Part shown: one piece after another, positions 22,879 through 34,840 of the stretch
How the letters are laid out: each line of letters opens with the position of its first letter
Numbering within the stretch: position 1 is the first letter of the stretch
Origin: Nageia nagi
Lineage: Eukaryota > Pinophyta
NCBI GenBank assembly: GCA_050084985.1
Contig: JBITNC010000001.1
Coordinates: 26,660,001-26,724,000 of the forward strand
DNA length: 64,000 nucleotides
Direction of reading: 5' to 3'
Notes under the pieces: generated by a model
The model's input: the letters and a program-made list of their open reading frames with translations, nothing else
Database searches by the model: none
What the model was told of the DNA's origin: nothing
Position numbers and translations under genes: made by a program

Positions 22879-23611
22879 GGGGGAACACATTTAGAAGGGC
22901 CCTCTCTCTTGAACTCTCTCTTAATATCTTTCTCTAGAGCTTCTTGATCTTCTCTAAAAATCAAAGTGATGAATTTGAGTAGCTCTTATCATTAATATGA
23001 AACTATCAAGCATTTGAGAAGAAGATTTAGATGTGTTTTGGTCTTGGGGTAAAGAAAGGAATCAATAATTTTTAAGTCTTATTCCTTCATCAGAAATTCA
23101 TTAGACTTCTCTCATCCTTTTCATGTTTTATATATGCAGCAAGTTTATTGCATCATATGATCATTATCTTGAATCAAATCTTTTGTTTTGTGCTTTCAAG
23201 TTGAGAAACACCCTTGGTCACCACATTTCATTAGAAAATCTAGTTCAAAGTGGATTTTGAAGTCACCTCGAGATCCACTTGGCAATATCAAGCACCAATA
23301 ATCATCAATCATTATTATTAGGTAATCTCTAGTATTTTTTAACACCCCCTTTAGCTAGTCATGTTATTTCCATTTGAGCATAATTTTGTTGAAAGGATGA
23401 CTTTACCAAACCTCCTTAGTATTTTAACTCGATATTTTGTTTAAATTTTGTGTTTATAGGACATAGTCTAGCCCGCACATTACTATCTATTTTTTATTTG
23501 AATTACTCTTGAAGAAGGGGTAATTTTATCTAGAAACAAAAACACAAAAAAAACTCTTTATGCCTTATCACTGATGTTGTCTACATATGAGGGGCCCTCC
23601 TAATGCTAGAA

Positions 23612-24463
23612 TGTCATACCCAAAAAGTAACCCTACAAGCATACAAGAAAAGACATGTTACAACCAATAAATTTCTTTATTGCTCTTGAGTAAATCTTAA
23701 AATTATTACAAATAACAAATTCAAATTGATTTGTTGCCTTTCAAAAGGGATTTTTATAAAAGAATGATAACAACCTTTATAGGCTTGATTTTGATGTCTG
23801 CAAGCTTAGAGGATTGTGTTCAAAAACCTGCAAGAAAAATCTGGATTTCTTTATTTTCTTCAACTCTTTAGGATTCTCTCTAATAAGTTCAACTACTCCA
23901 CACCTATTAACCCTACATACATGCAAACATAAACCTCATCAAACATACCTATCCATGCCATAAAATTAGTATAAAATGAGCATTAAAAAGCATATAAAAA
24001 GTGAAACAACAATGAATTTAGCTTAGTAAAACCTATATGTATTTTGATAGAGTAATCTTATATTCAAATTGGGTTCCTTTACTTTATGGCTGAAGGATTT
24101 ATTTATAGATTTCAAAAATAAGAAAAGTTTTCGCTTTTGGAGACAAAAATTTGGATAGAAAAGCCTATCCAATTTTGTCATGGTTAAGATCCAAAGGAGG
24201 GATGCACAAGATGGATGGTGAGTCATCTATTATCCTTTTCTTTCTTCCCAATATGCTTTAGATGTTGTAATTTTTATATTGATTTTTCCAACTTTAGATT
24301 CATCGATATCCAAGTACTAGATGCCAATGATTGATGTGAATCACCAACATCCAAGTGTTGGATGCTCGAATTTGTAAGATTATAGTAAATTTTTTAATTT
24401 ACTTTAATTATTTCCTTCTCCTTTCATCTATCAAAAGGAGGGTCATTTTTGGGTGTCTATAAT
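23612..24463 (-). repeat. candidate solo LTR (852 bp)
   Basis: The ends TGTCATACCCAAAAA and TTTTTGGGTGTCTATA are imperfect inverted repeats. The 5-bp word tagaa occurs immediately before (23,607-23,611) and after (24,464-24,468). A minus-strand TATAAATAA box lies near 24,095-24,106. The right end is not a clean CA, so the boundary could be off by a few bases. No interior or primer site adjoins it, hence solo. It begins only 26 bp after the end of the previous LTR. Confidence 0.45.
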
Positions 24464-25760
24464 TAGAAATACTGACATTATTGCATTAAATTTTACCATA
24501 TGAAGACTTGACATAAATTTTGACCTATCCTAAATACTATGCAAGGTGCAATGGAGGAGGATGATTAGATATGGATCAAGGTAGTTGGGCTAGGTGGGGT
24601 CATACAATTATGATAAGTAATTATGGACTACATATATATCTAGATACTGATGGAACATTGGGACATTAGTTGTAATAACTTCTACTTTTTGATAGGCAAT
24701 ATGATCACCAACCTCAAGGATATATATTGAATTTTGTGATTGTCCCTGAAGAGCAATATGATCATTAAGACCTCCACCAAGAGTGGGTTCATGTGGAGGT
24801 TGTTTAATTATGGGTGGAAGGTGATCAAGATAGGGCATGGGGGCATCAACTATGCCAACCTATATGAATAGGGACTATTGAATCATTAGGTTGTGATGGT
24901 GATGATCTTGATTAATGGATTTATACTTCCATATATAAGTGGACACAGGTTCCTAAGAAACCTATTAGATGTTATGCATGACATAGTCAAGGTGGGGATG
25001 ATATATAAATAAGATCCTACCATTCTATGACAAACTTACAAAGAGTTGATAAATAAATAGAGAGGAAGAGTGGGACTCTCGATGTCCCTGCTTATTTAAA
25101 TATGGCCATAGGAGGACATGCATGTAGCATGAACCTATAGCTTACCATACAATGTTCATAGCATGGAGGTCATGAGTCCTAAGACACCTATGGTAGGGTA
25201 AGAGCTACCATATGCGAGGATATGGATGAGGATGTATGAGAAACCTTAGAGGAGATCCTACAAGGGCATGTACTCTTAGCATAAAAGTATGTGGGCTAGT
25301 CTCAAAGTAGAGGATATTATCTAGAGGCCATGGAGGAGGGATTTAGATTTGGCAAAGGAGGCTTAATAGTTGGCTCATGTTAGTAGGTCTCACAATGGTA
25401 GTAGGGATCATGGATATGGAACCTTTATAAGTTGGGTGATCACCCTCAAGGAGTAGAAAGTGAACACACATGGTGACCTCATAGAGGAGTGGGATGCATG
25501 GGACCCATTGCACTAGTAGAAGCCATTGTATGTGAATGATGATACATGATCCAAAACAAGCATGCTTGATAGGTATGAGCACTTTTAGGGTATCTCCATT
25601 GCTACCAAGGGCACATACAAAGGCAAGAGGCCCATCATGATGGTGGAAATAGGGGAGGGGGATATTGGTACCCACTAGATAGATATAAGGGCCATAATAT
25701 GGAGGGAATGAGATCCCCATAAGAGGATAGGCATGACCATAGGGCTAGGATAGGGAAAAC
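24464..25760. other. unclassified G/A-rich region with broken open stretches on both strands
   Basis: Minus-strand stretches of 76 (24,838-24,608) and 125 residues (25,720-25,343) are rich in His, Pro, Tyr and Ile. Plus-strand frames over the same DNA are rich in Gly, Trp, Gln and Asp, with stops mostly at TAG/TGA. Composition differs from both flanks. It may be a decayed gag-like or extra ORF of a retroelement, but no motif was recognised. Confidence 0.3.
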
Positions 25761-26854
25761 AATTTTTATATGTGCGTGTGAGCACTTGATTTTTGTATAC
25801 ATTTTTTATATGTATATGCACATTATGAGGATTAGGATGTACGTATCTACTTTCATGGACTATGATTTATGAATATTATGATATATATTATGGACTATTA
25901 CTTATTGAATGGAGATTTGATTTATATACATGATTATTCTCATATGTTCATATTATTTTATGATGTGATGATCTCATGATGTGATGATATATGAAGGTAT
26001 ATAATTATGTTATTGTGCATATAGAAATGTGATGATATTTATGTATTACTATGATGATGATGATTTTTCTTACATGTATGATTATATTGATTTGTGTATG
26101 GATAGTGTTAGTGCATTTATGAACTAACAAAATAATGTGTATGTATGAACATAAAATTTTAAAACACACATACATAATCAAGTAATAATCACTTGCATGC
26201 ATGCATAGTGAACAATACATATATATGTAATAATCACATAATAAACACACATGTGTATGGATAAACAAGAACACATTATGTATGGATGATTTACATATAT
26301 ACAAATAACAAGACAAGAATGCATGCATATATAATAAAATCACATAAAATATATACACATAATAAAAATAAAATGAACACATAATTAATGATAATAAGCA
26401 GAACATTGATTGTAATAAGGTTAAAAGGATAAAAAATGACATAATTAACAAGTAACTAAAATAAAATTTGACTAAGAAAGTGATAATGAAATGATGATGG
26501 AAAACTATAAAGATAAAGGTAAAAGATAAATAATAAATAACAATTGATAAACAATTCCATACAATAAGGCAAAATAAAGATCGTGGTTAGACAATAAGAA
26601 CAAAAATGATCCTAAATTGAAAATCTGATCATAATAAGAATCAAATGAAAAATGGATATTAAGAATAGTTTAAAACTTAAGACTCATGATTTGCAAATAT
26701 AACATAAAAAGAGGAAAATTATAATAAAATACATGAAAAAATATTAACAAAATTACATGATGAAAAGGTGATAGGGTGATTAGGCAGGCCCACACAAAAC
26801 ACCACAAACAAGTAAAATTAACAAGACCATAAACATCATTAAATACATCATGGA
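25761..26854. other. AT-rich low-complexity stretch, left flank of copia-2
   Basis: Dense in alternating tat/atg/cac words (for example 26,200-26,350). The 148-residue minus-strand open frame at 26,451-26,005 is Ile/Tyr/Cys/His-rich low complexity and is judged spurious. With 35,323 and onward it formed the insertion target of copia-2. Confidence 0.5.
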
Positions 26855-26859
26855 ATGAT
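26855..26859. repeat. target-site duplication of copia-2, left copy (ATGAT)
   Basis: atgat precedes the 5' LTR and is repeated exactly at 35,318-35,322 after the 3' LTR. Confidence 0.9.
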
Positions 26860-27347
26860 TGTTGGAATGTATAATGCATTATTGTTAAATTTTTGTAATA
26901 ATCATCCTTATAAATTCACTAATACTTAAGGGTATCATTAGATACCTTAAGTATTTAAGTGAATATGATAATGTAACTTATTCTACACTCCATGTCATGA
27001 GCATACCCCTTTGGTAAAAGGGAGTTGCATGTCATGCCTTTGTACATTGGGTAAAAGAGTGATCTAAAGAGGTATTTTAGCCTATAAATAAAAGGCTCCC
27101 TCTTAATGATCATATACCAATTTGTGAAGTAAAGTTATGCTAGTGGATAGTGTTTAGGAGTTGAGTTTAGAAAGATTGTAAGAGTTCTTATTTATAAATT
27201 AAGAGAGATCTAGTTAGTGGATGTACTCCTACTTGGAGGGACCACTTACATATTAAGTTATCTTTATGAGTTTGTTAGATGTGATTTGTGAGCTTACATG
27301 TGATCTTAGGAGTTTAGAGTTGTTTGTATTATATTGCAACTCCTTCA
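26860..27347 (+). repeat. copia-2 5' LTR (488 bp)
   Basis: TGTTGGAATG...AACTCCTTCA, with TATA box at 27,083-27,090. Aligned by eye with 34,855-35,317 it differs at very roughly one site in ten plus indels, so this insertion is old. A proper alignment is needed for a date. Confidence 0.95.
27083..27090 (+). promoter_or_regulatory. TATA box of copia-2 5' LTR
   Basis: TATAAATA followed by 'aaaggctccctc', the same context as in the copia-1 LTRs; likely LTR core promoter. Confidence 0.7.
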
Positions 27348-27349
27348 TT

Positions 27350-27361
27350 TGGTATCAGAGC
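27350..27361 (+). other. primer-binding site, initiator-Met tRNA type (copia-2)
   Basis: tggtatcagagc, an exact match to the standard plant copia primer site, two bases after the LTR end. Confidence 0.93.
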
Positions 27362-27618
27362 TTGGTGAGGAAGCTCTTTTTCTTGGTGTTGAGATTCTTG
27401 GAGTTATTCATTCATAAATCTACTCTTCTTTGAGGTAAAATCAAGAGAAGGTATAACATCCTTCATATAATCTCCTTCATTTGTGTATTACTTCACTAAT
27501 GATACTAACATATCTTGAGTTATGTGTTAGCAATTTTTTTTTGTAAAATATGGTTAAAAATAGAAATATAATGATCTTAGTTATACTAACCTGTATTGAG
27601 AATGTTGCTATTTTTTTC

Positions 27619-27649
<31 letters not shown>

Positions 27650-28009
27650 GTATAATTTTTCTCTCTCTTTGACCATTTATTATTGAATAAATGAGGTAGA
27701 TCTCTAATTTTGTTTAAAAAAAATGATGAGAAACTTTTACACAAAGTTAATTGTTTTTTTTTAAAAAGAGAGCATACTTTTTTAATATATATCTTTTTTC
27801 TTATATACAAAAATAGGAGGGGGTCAATTTTTTTTCTTCCTACCTTTCTTATATCTCAAATAGGGGGGCAATGATAATTATTTTTCAAAATAAAACCCTA
27901 AACCTTCTCTCTAGTCTTGGATGTGTTGGCAAGTGACTTGGTTGGGTCCTTCTAACTCAACCTATGAACAATCATCCAATGAGCAGTCCTACTTATGGCC
28001 TTCAATATT

Positions 28010-28205
28010 AATGGCATCACCTATGAGATCACCCCCTTTCTTCTTGTATCACATAGCCTCTGTGCATAGAACTCCACCCTCTCCATTTAGAAGTGGTCGA
28101 TGAAGTGGTAATGGTTGAAAAGGATTATGGAGGGCATCACCTATGAGATCACCCCCATCTTCTTGCCTCACATAGCCTTTGTACATATAACTCCAACCTC
28201 TTGAT
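28010..28205 (+). repeat. ~121-bp direct duplication in copia-2 leader
   Basis: 'ggcatcacctatgagatcac' occurs at about 28,012 and again at about 28,133. Both are followed by 'ccc..cttcttg' and 'tcacatagcct.tgt.cata.aactcca', giving a period near 121 bp. Confidence 0.85.
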
Positions 28206-29119
28206 TTTCCTCCTTTGCTTGCCCCATATTCCTTCTCCTCTGCCCCTCTACACACTCCATTGATGCCTCTAAGACTTTACCCCCTTGCATGGCCCTTTGA
28301 TGATGTCTTTTGCACCTATGATATTTGTAGAGAATGCCTCTTCTTTAACTACATTGTTCTATTTTTTTGCTTAACCTCCACCCTTGTGAGCCCTTTCCAC
28401 CATCCCCCCTTACTTTTTTCCTAGCTTCTCAACCTCCTTATTGCTTTAACACTTCAACTTATGTAGTTTCTCCCTCTCGATGGCCATCTCACTCCTCACC
28501 TTTGCCTAGATCCCTCTTCTATGTGACCCTCACTTATACTTAATTTGCTCCTTTACCTACTTTAAATTCATGATAGGTGACCATTCCATTTACTTATCAA
28601 GGGAGATAAAAGTTAAGAGAGATTTAAAGAATTTCCTTTAACTCTCTGAGTGGCATAGAGAATAAGAAAAAATTTATTACATTCAAGACAAAGTAAATGA
28701 TAACCTTTTAATTTTTTTTTTAGTTGGAGTGCTTGAGGTAAGACAACATTAAATATATCTGAGTTTTTCTCTTAAGTGCTAGTAAGAGAATGATGGCCTA
28801 TTAAATTCTTCTTTAAAAAAATCATTAAGTACTTTTTTAAACTAGAGTTCTTTAATACTTATTGTTGGCATTAATACTTAGCCTTTTTTTTTTTACCTCT
28901 TTCCTAAAGATATATTTCCAAGTAAAATAACATGTTATCTTTAGGATAATTTTTAAGTAAAAGAGGGAGAAAATTGTATATATTTTTTATTTATATTTTA
29001 TCTATAGCATGTTATATAAATAATGCATGCTTCCTATTTTTAATGCATGGTTATTACTTAAAAATTTTTAAGTTAATAGAATGATGAATACTTATTGTTC
29101 AATTTTTTTTTTAAGCTAT

Positions 29120-29450
29120 GGGAATGATACATAGGACTTAATTTTAAGTTAATCATGCATGCTTAGGACTTAAATTTTTGAGTTAATGTTGCATAGGACT
29201 TAATTTTTTAAGTTAATGATGCATGCTTAAGACTTAAATTTTAAGTTAATATTGCATAAGACTTAATTTTAAGTTAATTATGCATGCTTATAACATAAAT
29301 TTTTAAGTTAATGTTGCATAGGACTTAATTTTTTAAGTTAATGATGCATGCTTAGAACTTAAATTTTAAGTTAATGTTGCATAGGAATTAATTTTTTAAG
29401 TTAATGATGCATGCTTAACTTAAATTTTTAAGATTCTTGCTTATGATTTA
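29120..29450 (+). repeat. ~63-bp dimeric tandem repeat in copia-2 leader
   Basis: 'atgcatgctta' anchors at 29,155, 29,219, 29,280, 29,344 and 29,407 (steps 64, 61, 64, 63). Between them lies a second half-unit, 'ttgcataggacttaat', so each period is two related ~32-bp halves joined by 'aagttaatg'. Copia-1 has a ~34-bp monomer version. Confidence 0.9.
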
Positions 29451-30330
29451 AATTATTTTTAAGTTAAAAAGATGCATGTTAAGTATTTATCCTTCATGCA
29501 AAGTTAACTTGTGCAAATTATAGACCTATGTAAAGATGTCCTTTAGGGGTTAGTAAACCAAAACCATTGAACTCTTAAGGTTCTGTGTTATGAATGGATG
29601 ATGTTTAATTTTATGCACTTTACTTCATATTTAGCATTTTTTCCTTATTTTACTTATGCAAATAAAAATGTAAATATTGAAATGAGTGACCCCCTAAAAT
29701 GAACACATTCGCATGTACATTTCGTAATAGACTTGTTTGGGGAGCCACAAGGTGAGGATAGGTAGATTGGAGCTTTTAGTTTGATGATTCAAATGGTGAA
29801 GAGTTCACACTTCTCCATTGTCCCTAAGTCCTCTATTGGTTTAGATATAACTCTAATAGTTAGATAGGCATGTGTGTAGTGATACCACATGTTTACACAT
29901 TCATTCAAGGATTATCTTGATAACCTAGGATAATAACTTAAAACCTAATCAAGATTAATAATTTGGCTGATCCAATACATATCATAACCTTGGAAAATAG
30001 TAGGTACTTCTCTTTGTGAGAAAGTATAATACTGATTGAGGTGAACTGGTTAAGGATTGGTAGTACTTGGGCTCCTTTTATGTGGGCATCCAAATGAAGG
30101 CCTAATTTAGATAAAAAAACAAGCTTCAATAATATCACTCTTTATCTATAATTATTTGTGATGACAAAAGTATTTTGGGTTAATGGAATGTATATTTGAG
30201 TTGTAAATATTTGCTTTTATGAAATAAATCAAGCATGTCCTTGTTGTTAAAATTAATATGTATTATTTACTTGGATTAAAACTTAACATATAATGTTATT
30301 TATTAAACCACATGCTAATTATTTTTCACA

Positions 30331-31240
30331 TTATTATATGGGAGACTTATTTTTACCCAAACATATTCTCAATGGTTCCAATTTTGAGATTTGAGAACCT
30401 CATATGAGAGCTGAGTTGCAAGGAAAGAAACTTTGGCAAATAGTGAATAAGAACCTTGTACCTCTTACATATGAGAAGGCACTAGAGGCTTACAACACAA
30501 AGAATGAATTGGCAACCTCCATAATTTTTTATGTAGTTTTAGATGATGTGCTCCTGATGATTTCCTCTTCAACCTTGGTAAAGGAAGCTTGGGATAAGCT
30601 TAAGCAAATATACCTTGGTTCAATGTTTTTAAGAAGGTTTACCATTCTTCAAAAGTTACTTCAATATCATTAAGAAAAAGTTGAAAATGTGGCTATCTAC
30701 TTGAATAAAATCATTGACATTTGAAAACTTTGTGATAGTTATGGAAACAAGTCTTGATGATGAAGAAGAAGTATTTCTCCTTGAGATCCTTTCTAGGCTC
30801 CTTTTGAAGCATGAGAAAACCCTTAACAAAAAGGTGTTGATTTTTTTCAAAAGAAATAACATTTCTCTTAGAGCAACCAAAACTCTTTTTAAGAAGAAGA
30901 TCAATCATCATAAGAAATCTTATCCTTCTTCCTTCAAAATGTTTGAGAAAATAGGCAATGGTAATAATAGGAACAACATCAACAATAGTAAGAACAATGA
31001 CAACAACAATCACTTCAATCAAAGAGATGGAAAAGGCAAAGCAAACAATCCAAAACCTAACAAAAAGTTTGATGGTATTTATAACTATTGTGGCATCCAA
31101 AGTCACAAAGAAGTTGATTATTACAAAAATAAAAGAGAGAAAAAGAAAAAAAGTAATGGAAATATAAAGAAATTTAAATTAAATAAGAATATACAAGCTA
31201 AATTTGCTGTTGTGCTCTACTCCATGTCTCACATTTTTTA
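30331..31240 (+). pseudogene. gag: copia-2 gag (capsid/nucleocapsid), broken
   Basis: The frame starts before the first ATG: NGSNFEI at 30,371 is followed by a stop where the family has Trp (TGG to TGA at 30,392-30,394). It then runs MRAELQGKKLWQIVNKNLVP to 30,673. A damaged join near 30,670-30,715 leads to a basic, Asn/Lys-rich part open to 31,241. The zinc knuckle near 31,080-31,130 has two of its three Cys replaced by Tyr (Y-N-Y-C-G-I-Q-S-H-K-E-V-D-Y). Antisense frames over this stretch are shadows. Matches copia-1 gag throughout. Confidence 0.88.
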
Positions 31241-32580
31241 ATCTCATTAGATTGTTGACTCTAGTTGCACTAATAACCTATGTTTTGAAAGGGGAAAATT
31301 TGAGAACTTTCACAAGTATGGAAAAGATGTGATTATGATAGGTGATAACTCTATCCTTGAAGTCAAAGGAATTGAAAGTGTGTTGATTTATGGAAAGATT
31401 TTTGATAATGTACTTTATGTTCTTAAGCTTAGAATGAACCTTCTCTTCATAATCCAAATTGCTAGAAAAGGGTGCTCATTTGAGTTCAACTCTCAATATT
31501 TATGCATGAAGAAAGGATTTACCTTGTTGGTTAAAGGGTTAGTGAAATATGATCATTACATTATGGATCAAGTTCTAACAAAGATGTATCTTGCTACAAA
31601 TGTGTGTTTTAAAGGTAATCTTTGGCACCAACATTTAGGGAACCTTAACCATAAGAGTATTCAAGTCATGAAAGATCAATAACTTGTGGAAGGTTTACCT
31701 TTAATTTCACCTTCAATTTGTCTATGTAAAAAGTGCATCCTTAGAAAGATGCATAGACAAAGGTTCAAAATAAATAAGGCAACAAGAGCATTTCAACCTC
31801 TTCAACTTATGCATTTAGATTTGATGGGTCTATTTTAGACTAAGTCACTTAGGGGAGCATCTTATATCTTGACCTTCATCGATAACTTTGGTAAGATGAA
31901 TTTTGGCTATCTACTTAAGCATAATGGACAAAAATTTGAGAGTTTCAAGAATTTTAAGGACTTAATTGAAAATCAAACTAACCTTAAAATCAAAATGTTG
32001 AGATTAAATAATGGAAGAGAATATAATAACAATGAGTTTAATATTTATTATGCTAAGTATGAAATCAAGAGGTAATTTACAATTCCATACACTCTTCAAC
32101 AGAATGGTGTAGCCAAAAGGAAAAATTGAATAATTATGGAGATGGTTAGGTGCATGTTAGGTAATCTTCTTAGTTTCTTGAAGGGTGAAGTTGTGAACAC
32201 TACTATTTACACCTTGAATAGGTGTTCCACAAAAATTATTTAGGGTAAAACTCATTTTGAAGCATGGTTAGAAAGAAAACCTAACATTTCTCACCTTAGG
32301 ATGTTTGGTTATGGAGCATTCTCCTACATTGTTTCTAAGAAAAAGAAGAAGTTGGATAGAAGAGCTAAAAAATACATCTTTATGGGTTATAATAGTTAGC
32401 ATAGAGGTTACAAGCTCTTCTCTCCATCCTATAAAGCAGTGTTCATTTCAAGAGATGTCAAGTTCAATGATCTTCCTAAAGAATCTATTTCTAATGAAGA
32501 TCTTGATGATCTAGATGAATTATCAGTTGCTCCTAGCTAGTTGGATATTGATATAGATAAATCACCTTAGGAAACAAAAT
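31241..32580 (+). pseudogene. pol: copia-2 protease and integrase region, broken
   Basis: The protease block reads IVDSSCTNNLCFE near 31,252-31,290, so the active-site DSG has become DSS. It continues through 'VLYVLKLRMNLLFI'. The GAG-pre-integrase motif LWHQHLGNLNHKS is at 31,620-31,658, followed by Cys pair CLCKKC (~31,722). Integrase core: D in MHLDLMG (~31,815), D in FIDNFGKMNFGYLL (~31,875), and E in LNNGREYNNNEF (~32,010). A stretch to 32,514 includes 'WLERKPNISHLRMFGYG'. Stops occur at 31,681, 31,837, 32,073, 32,128 and 32,398, among others. Confidence 0.88.
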
Positions 32581-32689
32581 TTTCTAACACAAATGCTAAC
32601 AAGGAGCATGATCTAGAACAAATCCTTATTTACCAAGATTGACAACAAGTATGAGCCCTCAACCTTCAAATAAGATTTTAAGCATGAGT

Positions 32690-33400
32690 GTTGGATGGAA
32701 GACATGAAAGTGGAGTATGAGATGCTTATGAAAAATGAAACTTAGAATTTGGTTCTTTATCCCAATGAAAAAAATATGATTGGTAATAAGTGGATATATA
32801 AGGTTAAGTATAATTCAATTGGCAATATTGAGAAACATAAGGCAATATTAGTAACCAAAGGTTTTGCTCAAAAATATAGTGTAGATTATGAGGAAACCTT
32901 TGCTTTCATGGAAAAGATGCCTATTATGATAATTATCTTTGCTCTTTCTATAGCTCAAATATGGAAATTTTTTCAACTTGAAATCAAGAGTGCATTTTTA
33001 AATGGTGACTTAGATATGGAAATCTTCATGAATCAACTATAAGGGTTCATTATGGAAGGCAAAGAGTCCTATGTGTGCAAGCTAAATAAGTCATTATATG
33101 GACCTAAACAATCACCTAGTTCTTGGTATAGGAAGACTTTTGGATACTTTGTGGACATTGGATTCTCCAAGTGTTTTTCTAACTCTAATCTATATGTTCT
33201 CAATCAAGGAAAAGATGTGGTCTTGATTCTCCTTTATATGGATGATCTTTGGATTACTAAGAATAATGATGAAATCATTCAAGAGTGCATATCCAAACTT
33301 AAAGTAACATTTGAAATTATTGATATTGGTCTCTTGCACTACTATTTTGGAATGCAAGTGTATCAATACAAGGATTGGACTTAATCAATCTAAGTATATA
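32690..33400 (+). pseudogene. pol: copia-2 reverse transcriptase, nearly open
   Basis: Open from 32,749 to 33,042 (WIYKVKYNSIGNIEKHKA, then FFQLEIKSAFLNGDLDMEIF) and, after one stop, from 33,052 to 33,384 (CKLNKSLYGPKQSPSSWY, then the catalytic LLYMDDLWITKN at about 33,220-33,255). Both catalytic Asp residues remain, with YMDD in place of the YVDD of copia-1. The domain is the most intact coding stretch of the two copia copies and is the best one for placing the family in a phylogeny. Confidence 0.92.
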
Positions 33401-33539
33401 TCAAACATCTTGTAGACGTTTGGAATATAAGAGTGTAGATATGATGTGATCCTAGTCTCTCCTAGAATCACTATTTCTTTGAGCTCCAACTCTCAATTGA
33501 TTGATGCTATATCTTATAGGTAACTAATTAGTAGTTTGT

Positions 33540-34190
33540 TGTATTTAATTATTTCTAGGCTAGATATTTCCTTTGCAATGAATCTGATGGCATGATTCAT
33601 GCAAAAACCATATGTTGAGTACCTCAATGCTGTTAAGCAAATCTTAAAGTATGTTGTAGGAACTAAAGATCTTGCTCTCAAGTATTTCAAGCTACCCTCA
33701 TTTGTTCTCTTAGTATTATCAAATTTTGACTATGGAGGAGATAAAGACAATAGGAAGTCAACCTTTGCATATGTTTTTAGCATTAGTTTAGGTGCTATCT
33801 CTTGGACTTCCAAGAAGCAACCTATTATTTCTCTTTTCACAATAGAAGCCAAATACCATGCCATGTCTATTGTAACCCAAGAAGCTATTTGGCTAAGGCA
33901 TCTTATAAAGGAAATTGGGTATGAGCAAGCTAACTCATCCTTGACTTCTTTAGATAATCAATTAGCTATTTCTTTGGCTAATAATCTTATGTTCTATCAA
34001 AGAACAAAACATGTGGAAATCCAAACCCATTTTATCAGGGAGAAGGTTCTTAATGGCATCATACAACTGGAGTATTATCCATCAATCTTGAACTCTACTA
34101 ACTTATTCACCAAGCCCCTTTCTAAAGCTTAGTTTTGTAATCTCAAGGATTCTATAGGGTTGGTGAAGTTTTCCTCAAGGGGAAGTGAAA
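33540..34190 (+). pseudogene. pol: copia-2 RNase H and polyprotein end
   Basis: A 177-residue open stretch (33,599-34,132) covers the connection and RNase H. Landmarks are LNAVKQILKYVVGTKDLALKY, then SNFDYGGDKDNRKSTFAYVF with the first Asp, then 'ISWTSKKQPIISLFTIEAKYHA', 'DNQLAISLANNLMF', 'TKHVEIQTHFI' and the terminal NLFTKPLSKA. One stop at about 34,130 precedes the last ~20 residues. The order after RT confirms Ty1/copia. Confidence 0.93.
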
Positions 34191-34194
34191 TTTG

Positions 34195-34840
34195 ATTTCT
34201 TATGTTGAATTCATCTTTGTGATGACAACTTCACCCTTAGAAGGATTTTATGCTATATAATGTTATTTTTTATTGTACATATTGTGGTAAGTTTGCTTTG
34301 CATGAGGAACTTATTGTACAAATTTTTAGAGCAAAAGATTGGTCAATTTAGCACTATTCAATTATCCATATGTGAGGAACTCATATGTGTCTTTTGGCAT
34401 TGTTTAGTTATCCATATGTGAGGAACTCGTATGTGCATTATGTTATGCTCTATTTTGTAAACAACACATATTTTGTATATAGCAAGTGACTGTGAGTTTT
34501 GGCTTGACATCTTCATGATGACTTATAATGCATCATTAATTAGTTAATGATGGCATTTGTTTGAATATGTTGTATCTAATTGATCTTGTTATATGAGCTG
34601 CTTATGAATTGTAGGTTACTTTAGGTGTGTAGACTCATGGAGGCTCTTCATGACTTCAAGTTGGATGACTACTTCATGTACATCAAAACTAGTTATGGTT
34701 AATGATTGTATTTGGCAAAGTAGTGAGTCTCAAACTAGATCTTTCTTACTTAAAAAATATATAAAAAGTTCTCATCTCCATTGTATATATTTGGAGGATA
34801 AATTTCTTACTTTCTCTCTTATTAGCTCTATCCCAATATT
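34195..34840 (+). other. copia-2 3' untranslated region
   Basis: Non-coding. It parallels 10.14-11.04 kb of copia-1 but carries only one ~105-bp unit ('tatccatatgtgaggaactc' words at about 34,365-34,430). Confidence 0.75.

Larger units (their letters stand above)
21812..23585 (+). repeat. 1.77-kb plus-strand LTR with inverted ends TGTAGACA...TGTCTACA
   Basis: The first eight bases and the last eight are exact inverted repeats, the canonical LTR form. A purine tract precedes it and a TATA box lies at 22,870-22,878 in the plus orientation. Inside is a 57-bp minisatellite. The right flank 'tatga' has no equal on the left, so this is a 3' LTR rather than a solo LTR. The family is probably gypsy by LTR size, but no pol could be assigned. 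Confidence 0.6.
27362..30330 (+). other. copia-2 long 5' leader, non-coding
   Basis: Three kilobases without a credible gene. It includes a (tat/tta)n microsatellite at about 27,620-27,642, a ~121-bp direct duplication near 28.0-28.2 kb, a T-rich middle and a 63-bp repeat cluster at 29.12-29.45 kb. From 29.5 to 30.33 kb it parallels 5.4-6.23 kb of copia-1. Short open stretches here are not conserved in copia-1 and are rejected. Confidence 0.65.

Noticed and set aside
25343-25720. 125-residue minus-strand open frame as a host gene exon
   Set aside because: No recognisable domain, no flanking splice pattern, and the opposite strand is about as open; cannot be supported.
26005-26451. 148-residue minus-strand open frame
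   Set aside because: Ile/Tyr/Cys/His-rich text from alternating tat/atg/cac DNA; no domain, no homologue in the window, low complexity.
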